Positions 1 to 6,692 of a stretch of DNA of 12,664 nucleotides are shown piece after piece. Under the pieces are notes generated by a model. That model was not told the DNA's origin. It worked only from the letters and a program-made list of their open reading frames with translations, and did no database searches. The DNA is taken from NCBI GenBank assembly GCA_946480055.1, contig CAMLID010000094.1:1-12664 (forward strand). Direction: 5' to 3'. This DNA is from an uncultured Lysobacter sp. GTDB lineage: Bacteria; Pseudomonadota; Gammaproteobacteria; Xanthomonadales; Xanthomonadaceae. How positions within the stretch are numbered: the first letter of the stretch is position 1; every line of letters begins with the position of its first letter. A program made the position numbers and the translations under genes.

Positions 1-1210
1 GATCCAGCAGCGACGCCTTGCGCGCCGGGTAGTAGCCGAAGAACAGGCCGGTCGCAATCGAGAACGCCGCGGCCAGCCCGACCACCTTCGCGTTCAGCGC
101 CACCGGCAGCGCGCCGAGTTTGCCGACCAGCAAGGCGCCAACCACGCCGATGGCGATGCCGATCACGCCGCCGATCATCGCGATCACCATCGCCTCCGCC
201 AGGAACTGGCGGCGGATGTCGCCGGGACCGGCGCCGACCGCCATGCGCAGGCCGATTTCGCGGATACGTTCGGTCACCGACACCAGCATGATGTTCATGA
301 TGCCGATACCGCCGATGATCAGACAGATCGTCGCCACCGCACCCAGCAGCTTGGACATCAGGTTGGTGGTGGCGGTGCGCGTGGCCACGACTTCGGCGAT
401 GTTGCGCACGTTGAAATCGTCCTCGGCGCCGGGCTGGATCTTGTGGCGCTGGCGCAGCAGGGCCGCGATCTCGCCCTGGGCGTAGTCCACATCCTCGGCG
501 CGGCCGATCCCGACGGCGATCTGCATGACCGCGCCGGGCGGCAGGCCCATCGCGCCGAGCAGGCGGCGGCGTCCGGTTTCCAGCGGCACCAGCAGCACGT
601 CGTCCTGGTCCTGGCCGAAACCGCCCTGGCCCTTGGGCTTGAGTGTGCCGACCACGGTGAACGGCACCCGCCCCAGACGGATGGTCTGGCCAACCGCGTC
701 CTCGTCGCCGAACAGTTCGCGGCGCACGGTCTCGCCCAGGATCACCGACTTGCCGCCGCCGCTGTAGTCGCGCGACTCGAAGCCGTTGCCCGAGGCGATG
801 GTCCAGCCGTTGATCTCGAAGAAATCCGGCTGCACGCCCTGCCACTGCGTCGACCAGTTGTTCTCGGCGTAGACGACCTGGGTACCGCCGCGCAGCGAGC
901 CGGCGGCGTACTGCACTTCCGGCACTTCTTCGCGGATCGCCTCGACGTCGCCTTCGTTCAAGGTGAAGAAACTCGATGCGCTCTGGCGCGCGCCGCCGGC
1001 GCCGCGACCGGCGCCGGAGCTGATGTCGAGCCGGTTCGAGCCCAGGCCTGAGACCAGCTTGTCGATCTCGGCCTGGGTGCCCTGCCCGACCGAGACCATC
1101 ACGATCACCGCGGCGATGCCGATGATCACGCCCAACGAGGTCAACGCGCTGCGCAGCCAGTTGCCGCGCAGAGCGAACACCGCGGTGCGCAGGACTTCGA
1201 GGAAGTTCAT
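1..1210 (-). CDS. MacB-like ABC transporter permease (3' end cut by window edge)
   Basis: This is the inner-membrane permease of a MacAB-type tripartite exporter. I translated 403 residues from the ATG at 1210. There is one N-terminal membrane helix (about 22-42), a large periplasmic MacB core domain (about 46-285) and three C-terminal helices (about 288-312, 338-362, 375-394). The hallmark stretch GGIGIMNIMLVSVTERIREI sits at 300-319, and the final visible residues PARKASLLD match the family's end motif, so only about ten residues should be missing. E. coli MacB carries an ATPase fused in front of this part; here the ATPase is the separate gene upstream. The start overlaps the ATPase stop by 4 bases (ATGA) and has a GAGG ribosome-binding site 7 bases before it (1218-1221). 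The transported substrate cannot be read from the sequence; peptides, macrolides or lipids are all handled by relatives. Confidence 0.93.
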   Translation of the reverse strand, partial: MNFLEVLRTAVFALRGNWLRSALTSLGVIIGIAAVIVMVSVGQGTQAEIDKLVSGLGSNRLDISSGAGRGAGGARQSASSFFTLNEGDVEAIREEVPEVQYAAGSLRGGTQVVYAENNWSTQWQGVQPDFFEINGWTIASGNGFESRDYSGGGKSVILGETVRRELFGDEDAVGQTIRLGRVPFTVVGTLKPKGQGGFGQDQDDVLLVPLETGRRRLLGAMGLPPGAVMQIAVGIGRAEDVDYAQGEIAALLRQRHKIQPGAEDDFNVRNIAEVVATRTATTNLMSKLLGAVATICLIIGGIGIMNIMLVSVTERIREIGLRMAVGAGPGDIRRQFLAEAMVIAMIGGVIGIAIGVVGALLVGKLGALPVALNAKVVGLAAAFSIATGLFFGYYPARKASLLD

Positions 1211-1923
1211 GCCGACGCCTCGCGCTGCTCGTGCAACTCGCCGTCGCGCATCGCGAATACACGGTCGCAGTGGGCGGCGACGTCGGGGTCGTGGGTGATC
1301 AGTACGACGGTGTGGTCTTCGGCTTGCAGACGCTTGAACAGGGCCAGGATCTCTTCGCCGGTTTTGGTGTCCAGCGCGCCGGTGGGTTCGTCGGCGAGCA
1401 GGATCGGCGGCCGGTTGATCAACGCGCGCGCGATCGCCACGCGCTGCTGCTGACCGCCGGACAGTTCGCTGGGCCGGTGTCCGGCGCGCTCGGCCAGACC
1501 GACCGCTGCCAGCGCCTCGCGCGCGCGCTGCATGCGCTCCTCGCGCGGCACGTTGGCGTAGCCCATCGGCATCGCCACGTTTTCCAGCGCGCTCATGCGC
1601 GGCAGCAGATTGAAGCCCTGAAACACGAAACCGATCTTCTCCAGCCGCAGCACCGCGCGTTCCTCGGAATCGAGCGTGGCCACATCGACGCCGTCGCACA
1701 GGTACTGGCCGCTGCTGGGCGTGTCCAGGCAACCGATCAAATTCATCAGGGTCGACTTGCCCGAACCCGACGGGCCCATGATCGCGACGAAATCGCCGCG
1801 CGCGATGCGCAGGTCGACGCCGTGCAGCGCGACCACTTCGGCCTCGGTGCCGGGCGAATAGACCTTGCCCAGCGCGCGCGTTTCGATCACCGCGCCGCCG
1901 GCGGTGGCAGCCGCTTCGCTCAT
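1207..1923 (-). CDS. MacB/LolD-type ABC transporter ATPase
   Basis: This is the cytoplasmic ATP-hydrolysing subunit that powers the adjacent permease. In its 238 residues the full motif set is present: Walker A GPSGSGKST (50-58), Q-loop glutamine 102, signature LSGGQ (154-158), Walker B ILLADEP (174-180) and the switch histidine 211 in THD. The length is usual for stand-alone members of the LolD/MacB/FtsE group, and the close pairing with a MacB-type permease and a MacA-type adaptor places it in the MacB branch, not LolCDE. The ATG overlaps the stop of the adaptor gene by 4 bases. No clear ribosome-binding site precedes it, so translation is probably coupled to the adaptor. The catalytic motifs are intact, so the pump should be active. 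Confidence 0.95.
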   Translation of the reverse strand: MSEAAATAGGAVIETRALGKVYSPGTEAEVVALHGVDLRIARGDFVAIMGPSGSGKSTLMNLIGCLDTPSSGQYLCDGVDVATLDSEERAVLRLEKIGFVFQGFNLLPRMSALENVAMPMGYANVPREERMQRAREALAAVGLAERAGHRPSELSGGQQQRVAIARALINRPPILLADEPTGALDTKTGEEILALFKRLQAEDHTVVLITHDPDVAAHCDRVFAMRDGELHEQREASA

Positions 1924-3494
1924 TTCGCGCTGCGCCCGCTGCCGACGACGACTTCGTCGCCCTGCTGGATGTTGCCCGAGACCTCGGTCCAGCTGCCGTC
2001 GCTGGCGCCGACCCGGACCACGACCGGCTCGGGCTTGCCGTTCACCAGCTTGTACAGCGGCGCGCGGCGCGCATTGAGCAGGGCCGCGACCTCGCTGTCC
2101 CAGCGCGCCTGCTGCTGCGGATCCAGGGCAGTGCGGAATTCGGCGAATTGCTGGTTGAAACGTTCCTGCATGCGCTGGCGCAGCGCGCCCGCCGCCGCGC
2201 CGGCACTGCCGCCGCCACCGCGGATCACGATGCCGCCGCCACCGCCGCCGGGGCCACGACCGCCACCGAACAGCGCGCTGCCGCCGCCATTCGCGGCAGG
2301 CGTGGCCTGGCGCGCGGCCGAGCGCTGCTTCATCGCCTCCAGCGCGGCGTCGAACACGGTCTGCTGCTGCGGCGAGAGCTTGAGCTGCTGCACCACGCGC
2401 GGCAGGTCGGCGGCCATGCCGCCGCGCGCGCCGCCGCCCTGGCCAACGGGGCCGCCCGGACCGGCCTGGGCCTGCGCGGCCGCGTCCTCTTCGGCCGGCT
2501 TGTAACGCAGCGCGGCGTTGCTGACCCGCAGCACGTCGTCGCGGCGGCTGACTTCGATCTCGGCGTTGGCGGTCATGCCCGGCAGCAGGCTCTGCTCGGC
2601 GTTGTCCACCGACACCACCACCGGATAGGTGATGACGTTGCTGGTGTTGGTCGCCGATATGCGCACCTGCTGGACCTTGCCGCGGAACTGGCGATCGGGG
2701 AAGGAATCGACGGTGAAGCTCACGCTCTGACCGGCCTTGACCTGGCCGATGTCGGCCTCGTCGATGGCCAGCACGATCTCCATCTTCGACAGGTCTTCGG
2801 CGATCTGGAACAGCACCGGCGACTGCAGGCTGGCGGCGACGGTCTGGCCCGGCTCGACCGTGCGGGTGAGCACCACACCGTCGACCGGCGCACGGATCAC
2901 GGTGCGCTCCAGGTTCAGGCGCGAAGTCTGGGTCGAGGCGATCTGCTGGTTGATCTGCGCCTGCGCCGCAGCGACCTGCGCGCGCGCCTGATCGCGCGCG
3001 GAACGGGCCAGGTCGGCGTCGCTGCGCGCGACCAGCTGGCGTTCGACCAGGGCCGACTTGCGCTGGAAATCGAGCTCGGCGTTGCGCAGCGTCGCCTGCG
3101 CGGTGGCGAGACCGGCGCGGGCGCTGTTGACCTGGGCCGAACCCTGCGCGATCTGTGCCTGATAGGTGCTGGGATCGATCTTGGCGATCACCTGGCCCTT
3201 GGTCACCCGGTCGTTGAAGTCCACGAGCACGTCGGTGACCTGGCCGGAAATCTGGCTGCCGACGTCGACGGTCGAGATCGCCGCGAGCGCGCCGGTGGCC
3301 GAGATCGCGACCCGGATGTCGCCACGTTCGACCTTGGCCGTGCGGTAGGCCGCGGCCTCGGCCTCGGCGTTGCGCTGGCGGTAGTAGTAGTAACCGCCGC
3401 CGGCGATGGCCAGCAGCACCGCGGCGACGACGGCGCGGCGGATCCAGGGCGAGGATTTGCGAACGGACGACTGCGGCTTGCGGGCTGCGCTCAT
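1920..3494 (-). CDS. MacA-like periplasmic adaptor (membrane fusion protein) with a large internal insertion
   Basis: This is the HlyD/MacA-family adaptor that links the inner-membrane MacB-type pump to an outer-membrane TolC-like channel. No channel gene is in the window. The 524 residues show an N-terminal anchor helix (about 18-36), a lipoyl half-motif (about 74-108), a long alpha-hairpin (about 110-196), the second lipoyl half (about 198-222, RAPVDGVV) and a beta-barrel (about 236-330). E. coli MacA has 371 residues. The excess lies mainly between the barrel strand ending near 333 and the last domain starting near 479. This insertion has glycine-rich tracts (345-359, 403-435) and two helical segments with LSPQQQ (373-378) and LDPQQQ (457-462), resembling LTxxQ repeats of Spy/CpxP proteins. 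The first gene of the three-gene pump cluster, it lies 258 bases behind the histidine kinase. The start codon has only a weak ribosome-binding site. Confidence 0.92.
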   Translation of the reverse strand: MSAARKPQSSVRKSSPWIRRAVVAAVLLAIAGGGYYYYRQRNAEAEAAAYRTAKVERGDIRVAISATGALAAISTVDVGSQISGQVTDVLVDFNDRVTKGQVIAKIDPSTYQAQIAQGSAQVNSARAGLATAQATLRNAELDFQRKSALVERQLVARSDADLARSARDQARAQVAAAQAQINQQIASTQTSRLNLERTVIRAPVDGVVLTRTVEPGQTVAASLQSPVLFQIAEDLSKMEIVLAIDEADIGQVKAGQSVSFTVDSFPDRQFRGKVQQVRISATNTSNVITYPVVVSVDNAEQSLLPGMTANAEIEVSRRDDVLRVSNAALRYKPAEEDAAAQAQAGPGGPVGQGGGARGGMAADLPRVVQQLKLSPQQQTVFDAALEAMKQRSAARQATPAANGGGSALFGGGRGPGGGGGGIVIRGGGGSAGAAAGALRQRMQERFNQQFAEFRTALDPQQQARWDSEVAALLNARRAPLYKLVNGKPEPVVVRVGASDGSWTEVSGNIQQGDEVVVGSGRSAK

Positions 3495-3752
3495 GAGGTT
3501 CTGACTGGAAGGTATGGAGGCGGCAACGCGCGTGGCCGCTTTCGGTTGACAGGCCGGGAGCTGGATTCGTTCCCGGGCGGGGCCGCAGTCACGGCGCGCT
3601 CAGCTTAGCGGCAAGCCGGGCGCGCTCGATACCGACCCGCACCGGTCCTGCGACCGTTCGGGCATTCCATGGATGCGGGGAGATGCGATTGCGTCGCAGC
3701 GCAGCTCAGGCCGGACAGCGTCCATGCCGATGCTGGCTTGCGGCCTGTGGGC

Positions 3753-5030
3753 TCAGCGGTTGAAGCGAATTACGGCCACCGTGCCCTGTCCCGGCACGCT
3801 GCTGAGCTGGATCGGCCAGCCGAAGCGCTCGCCGAGCCGGCGCACGATCGACAGCCCCATGCCCTTGCCGTCCACACCGGAGAAATCCGCGCGGTAGAAC
3901 GGATCGAAGGCGCGGTTGAGAGTTTCGGCCGACATGCCGATACCGGTGTCGCGGATCTCGATGCGGTCGCGGGCCAGACGCACTTCGATGCGGCCGGAAT
4001 CGGTGAAGCGCACCGCATTGCTGAGCAGGTTGCCGACCATCACGCTGAGCACGTGCGGTGGCGCCAGCAGCCGCGGTGCGCCGTCGTCGGTCACACTGAG
4101 CTCGACCTCTTTGCCGGTCAGCATCGGCCGCACGCGTTCGACCTCGTGGTCGACGATCTCGCGGACCGGGAATTCCTCGCTCTGCGGCGCGATTTCCGCT
4201 TCGCGGGCCAGGATCAGGAAGGCGTCGATCACCGCTTCCATATCGCGCCCGGCGCGTTGCACCCGCGCCAGCGAACGTTGCGCGCGCACCGGCGTTTCCG
4301 GGTCGGCCAGCATCAGGTCCGTGGCGACCCGGATCACGGTCAACGGGGTGCGCAGCTCGTGGCTGGCGTCGCGGGTGAAATCGCGCTCGCGCTGGACGAA
4401 GTCGCCGACGCGCTGGGCCAGGCCGCGCAGCGCAGCCGACAGCTGGAGCACTTCGCTGCCGATCTCGCCGGGCAGGTCCTCCAACGACACTGCGGCAGCG
4501 CGCGGATCGCGCGGGTCCCAGTGCGCGACCGCGGCGGCGAGACGGTTGACCGGCGTCACCAGGCGTTTGGTGTTGCGGTAGGTCAGCCAGGAGATGAAGT
4601 ACATGGTCAACAACGACAGCAGCAGCGAGCCCAGCCCGGTGAATACGATCGCCTCGTCGATCAGCTCCGACGAGTACAACAGGTAGAACGTACCCGCCTT
4701 GCGCCGGTCGACCAGCATCACGCGCTTGTCGCCCGGCAGCTCGTTCAGTCCCTGACGGACGATTCCGCGCGCGGCCGCGGGCAGGATCTCCTCGCTGGCG
4801 CCTGCGGCGACGAAGTAGCCGGCCGTGGTCGAGGTGATGGGCAACGGGTGTTGCGGGTCGCGCGCCTGCCCGGCCCAGAACGCATCGGCTTCGCGCTGCA
4901 TGCGCTGTTCGAGCACCAGGTTACGCACCGCGAAGCCCGCCAGGCCGATGCCCAGCGTAATCACGATGCTGCCGATCAAAGCCTGCGCGATGAAGGCAAG
5001 CTTGATCTTGCGCGGCAACCCCTGCGGCAT
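3753..5030 (-). CDS. Two-component sensor histidine kinase
   Basis: This is a membrane-bound sensor kinase that should phosphorylate the response regulator encoded just upstream. Its 425 residues contain a first membrane helix (about 10-34), an extracytoplasmic sensor region of about 90 residues (about 37-125), a second helix (about 128-150), a linker/HAMP-like segment (about 150-205) and a HisKA domain with phosphoacceptor His224 in SHELRTPL. The ATPase domain has N-box Asn334/Asn338, G1 DTGIGM (361-366), F-box FDPFYR (375-380) and G2 GKGMGL (388-393). All catalytic motifs are intact. The gene begins 10 bases after the regulator's stop, so the two are almost certainly co-transcribed. I do not recognise the sensor region, so the signal is unknown. 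The pump genes downstream suggest a membrane stress, drug or peptide signal, but this is inference. Confidence 0.95.
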   Translation of the reverse strand: MPQGLPRKIKLAFIAQALIGSIVITLGIGLAGFAVRNLVLEQRMQREADAFWAGQARDPQHPLPITSTTAGYFVAAGASEEILPAAARGIVRQGLNELPGDKRVMLVDRRKAGTFYLLYSSELIDEAIVFTGLGSLLLSLLTMYFISWLTYRNTKRLVTPVNRLAAAVAHWDPRDPRAAAVSLEDLPGEIGSEVLQLSAALRGLAQRVGDFVQRERDFTRDASHELRTPLTVIRVATDLMLADPETPVRAQRSLARVQRAGRDMEAVIDAFLILAREAEIAPQSEEFPVREIVDHEVERVRPMLTGKEVELSVTDDGAPRLLAPPHVLSVMVGNLLSNAVRFTDSGRIEVRLARDRIEIRDTGIGMSAETLNRAFDPFYRADFSGVDGKGMGLSIVRRLGERFGWPIQLSSVPGQGTVAVIRFNR

Positions 5031-5040
5031 GGCGACAGGC

Positions 5041-5751
5041 TCAGTCCGGCGGTTGCGAGATATCCGCGACCCGGTAGCCGGCGCTCTGCACGGTGTGCAG
5101 CAGTTGCTTGCCGAACGGCTTGTCGATGGTCTTGCGCAGGTTGTAGAGATGGCTGCGCAAGGTGTCCGAGTCCGGCAGGCCGTTGCCCCAGATCTCGCGC
5201 TCGATCTCCTGCCGGCTGACCACGCGCGGCGATTCGCGCATCAGGATGGTCAGCAGACGCAGGCCGATAGGCGAGAGCTGCAGTTCGCTGCCGCCGCGGG
5301 TCACGCGCAGGCTGGCCGGGTCCAACACCAGATCGGCGACCTTGAGCACCTCGCCGCCGACCTGACGGCGCTCGCGCCGGATCAGGGCGCGCAGGCGCGC
5401 CTCGAGTTCCTGGATCGCGAAAGGCTTGGTCAGGTAGTCGTCGGCGCCGGCGCTCAGGCCGGTCAGCTTCTCGTCCAGGGTGTCGCGCGCGGTCAACATC
5501 AGCACCGGCGTCGACTTGCGCGCTTCTTCGCGCAGGCGCTTGCACACTTCGATGCCGTCCAGACGCGGCAGCATCAGGTCCAGCACCACCACGTCGTAAC
5601 TGTTTTCGGCGGCCAAGCGGTAGCCATCCAGGCCGTCCGCAGCGTAGTCGACCTCGAAACCACGCCCTTCCAGGTATTCGCCCACCATCTCGGAGATATT
5701 GCGGTTGTCCTCCACGATCAGGACCAAGCCCCCGTCTCTAGTGCCCTGCAT
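5041..5751 (-). CDS. OmpR/PhoB-family response regulator
   Basis: This is a DNA-binding response regulator of 236 residues. The receiver domain (about 9-122) has the acidic pair Glu14/Asp15, phosphoacceptor Asp58 (VLDLMLP), Thr87 and Lys109 in TKPF. A winged-helix output domain follows (about 134-230), ending in the typical SAGYRV strand. The start is supported by a GGAG ribosome-binding site 6 bases before the ATG. Just upstream are two 8-base direct repeats at a 10-base period and an overlapping 16-base inverted repeat (5758-5783). Direct repeats at 10-11 bases are what OmpR-type regulators usually bind, so self-regulation is plausible. The kinase follows 10 bases after the stop, and the MacAB-like pump genes lie beyond it as probable targets. 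The exact orthologue is not recognised. Confidence 0.95.
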   Translation of the reverse strand: MQGTRDGGLVLIVEDNRNISEMVGEYLEGRGFEVDYAADGLDGYRLAAENSYDVVVLDLMLPRLDGIEVCKRLREEARKSTPVLMLTARDTLDEKLTGLSAGADDYLTKPFAIQELEARLRALIRRERRQVGGEVLKVADLVLDPASLRVTRGGSELQLSPIGLRLLTILMRESPRVVSRQEIEREIWGNGLPDSDTLRSHLYNLRKTIDKPFGKQLLHTVQSAGYRVADISQPPD

Positions 5752-5757
5752 GCAGAT

Positions 5758-5783
5758 CTCCAGTTCCCTTCAGTTTTGTGAAG
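5758..5783. promoter_or_regulatory. Candidate operator: 10-bp-period direct repeats plus inverted repeat
   Basis: On the plus strand CTCCAGTT (5758-5765) and CTTCAGTT (5768-5775) agree at 7 of 8 bases and are exactly 10 bases apart. CTTCA (5768-5772) and TGAAG (5779-5783) form an inverted repeat with a 6-base spacer. The block lies 7-32 bases before the start of the response regulator gene and also upstream of the diverging DUF486 gene. Spacing of one helical turn is typical of OmpR/PhoB binding sites. That the regulator binds here is inferred from position and geometry only. Confidence 0.35.
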
Positions 5784-5859
5784 ACTGCCCCGACCAGGGT
5801 GGACGCACCGTGAAGGCACGGGGGTTAAGCTGCCCCACTTTCCCCTGCGAACCGCACCC

Positions 5860-6201
5860 ATGCTCGCCGACCGCCTGTACCCGATCCTGCTGCTACTGGG
5901 CTCCAATCTGTTCATGACCTTCGCCTGGTACGGCCACCTCAAGTACAAGTCGGCACCGCTGACCGCCGCGATCCTGGTCAGCTGGGGCATCGCCTTCTTC
6001 GAGTACTGCCTGATGGTCCCGGCCAACCGCATCGGCAGCGCGGTCTACTCGGCGCCGCAGCTCAAGGGCCTGCAGGAGGTCATCACCCTGCTGGTGTTCG
6101 CCGGCTTCTCGGCCTGGTACCTGGAGCAGCCGCTGAAGTGGAACCACTGGGCCGGCTTCGGCCTGATCGTGGTCGCGGCCTGGCTGATCTTCCTGGACTG
6201 A
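5860..6201 (+). CDS. DUF486 / DMT-superfamily small membrane protein
   Basis: This protein of 113 residues is a four-helix inner-membrane protein of the DUF486 family, a half-size relative of drug/metabolite transporters that probably works as a dimer. Membrane helices are near 7-25, 34-54, 70-88 and 97-112. FMTFAWYGHLKYK (18-30) and SAPQLKGLQEVITL (64-77) are the stretches that I recognise from the family, and the length is normal. No substrate is known for the family to my knowledge. The ATG has no clear ribosome-binding site. A TAAGCT hexamer at 5826-5831 could be a -10 element, but no good -35 accompanies it. The gene is transcribed away from the response regulator and converges with the DUF962 gene, whose stop lies 30 bases beyond its own. 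Confidence 0.9.
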   Translation: MLADRLYPILLLLGSNLFMTFAWYGHLKYKSAPLTAAILVSWGIAFFEYCLMVPANRIGSAVYSAPQLKGLQEVITLLVFAGFSAWYLEQPLKWNHWAGFGLIVVAAWLIFLD

Positions 6202-6231
6202 GCCTCGGAACCGGAGCCTGTTAAGCGCCTG

Positions 6232-6537
6232 TTAGAACCGGATCTTGCCGGTCAGGATGTCCTTGAACATCACCCAGTCGCCGACGAACGAATAGAACGG
6301 GTGCTTGAAGGTCGCCGGCCGGTTCTTCTCGAAGAAGAAGTGCCCGACCCAGGCGAAGCCGTAGCCGCAGAACAAGGCCGCCAGCAGCAGCCAGGGGCGA
6401 GCGCCCAGGATCGCGGTCGCCAGCAGCGCCAGCACCCCGCAACTGCCGATGAAATGCAGGCGGCGGCTGGTGCGGTTGCTGTGCTCGCTCAGGTAGAACG
6501 GATAGAACTCGCGGAAGTTCGCAAACCGGTTGGCCAT
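6232..6537 (-). CDS. Mpo1-like (DUF962) small membrane protein
   Basis: This protein of 101 residues belongs to the DUF962 family. The yeast member, Mpo1, is an iron-dependent dioxygenase of fatty-acid alpha-oxidation. The visible hallmarks are FYLSEHSNRTSRRLHFIGS (14-32), GHFFFEKNRPATFKHP (65-80) and GDWVMFKDILTGKI (86-99), with conserved histidines 19, 28, 66 and 79 as candidate metal ligands. Two hydrophobic helices lie at about 32-46 and 48-64. Whether the bacterial proteins have Mpo1 activity is not known to me. I chose the ATG at 6537 because a GAGG ribosome-binding site precedes it by 8 bases. The open frame runs 36 codons further upstream from another ATG (6645), but that extension does not resemble the family. 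It lies 155 bases downstream of mazG in the same direction. Confidence 0.9.
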   Translation of the reverse strand: MANRFANFREFYPFYLSEHSNRTSRRLHFIGSCGVLALLATAILGARPWLLLAALFCGYGFAWVGHFFFEKNRPATFKHPFYSFVGDWVMFKDILTGKIRF

Positions 6538-6625
6538 CGTCGCACCCTCGCAGTGTTGGAAAGCGGATCGCCTGGGTTCCGGACCCGGCGACATCTCCGC
6601 ACAAACCGACTTCCACGTACATGTG

Positions 6626-6655
6626 ACGCCGCAGGCGTATTGCAAATGCTACGCC
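6626..6655 (-). promoter_or_regulatory. Overlapping alternative hairpins between mazG and the DUF962 gene
   Basis: Three related 5-6 base arms occur in a row. ACGCC (6626-6630) can pair with GGCGT (6634-6638) across a 3-base loop. The same GGCGTA (6634-6639) can instead pair with TACGCC (6650-6655) across a 10-base loop. The two stems exclude each other. No run of U follows in the minus-strand RNA, so a plain terminator is not obvious. The block lies about 90 bases before the DUF962 start, inside the gap after mazG. It could be a processing, attenuation or protein-binding site, or chance in GC-rich DNA. Confidence 0.25.
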
Positions 6656-6692
6656 AACCCTTTGGATTGCGGGAACAGCGCGGGCGGCAGGC

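Noticed and set aside
2148..3608. Plus-strand open frame of 486 codons opposite the adaptor gene
   Set aside because: It is antisense to a well-supported adaptor, has low-complexity Gly/Arg/His/Asp-rich content with no known domain, and is the kind of shadow frame expected in DNA with GC-rich third positions.
3669..5219. Plus-strand open frame of 516 codons opposite the histidine kinase
   Set aside because: It mirrors the kinase codons, its composition (His, Arg, Gln, Ala-rich) is typical of an antisense frame, and it has no recognisable motif or ribosome-binding site.
6202..6231. Possible terminator between the converging DUF486 and DUF962 genes
   Set aside because: Only an imperfect 5-base stem (CTCGG/CCGGAG) is visible, with no U run on either strand, so I did not call it.
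6538..6645. Longer start of the DUF962 gene at 6645
   Set aside because: The 36 extra residues do not resemble the family, and the ATG at 6537 has a GAGG ribosome-binding site at good spacing.
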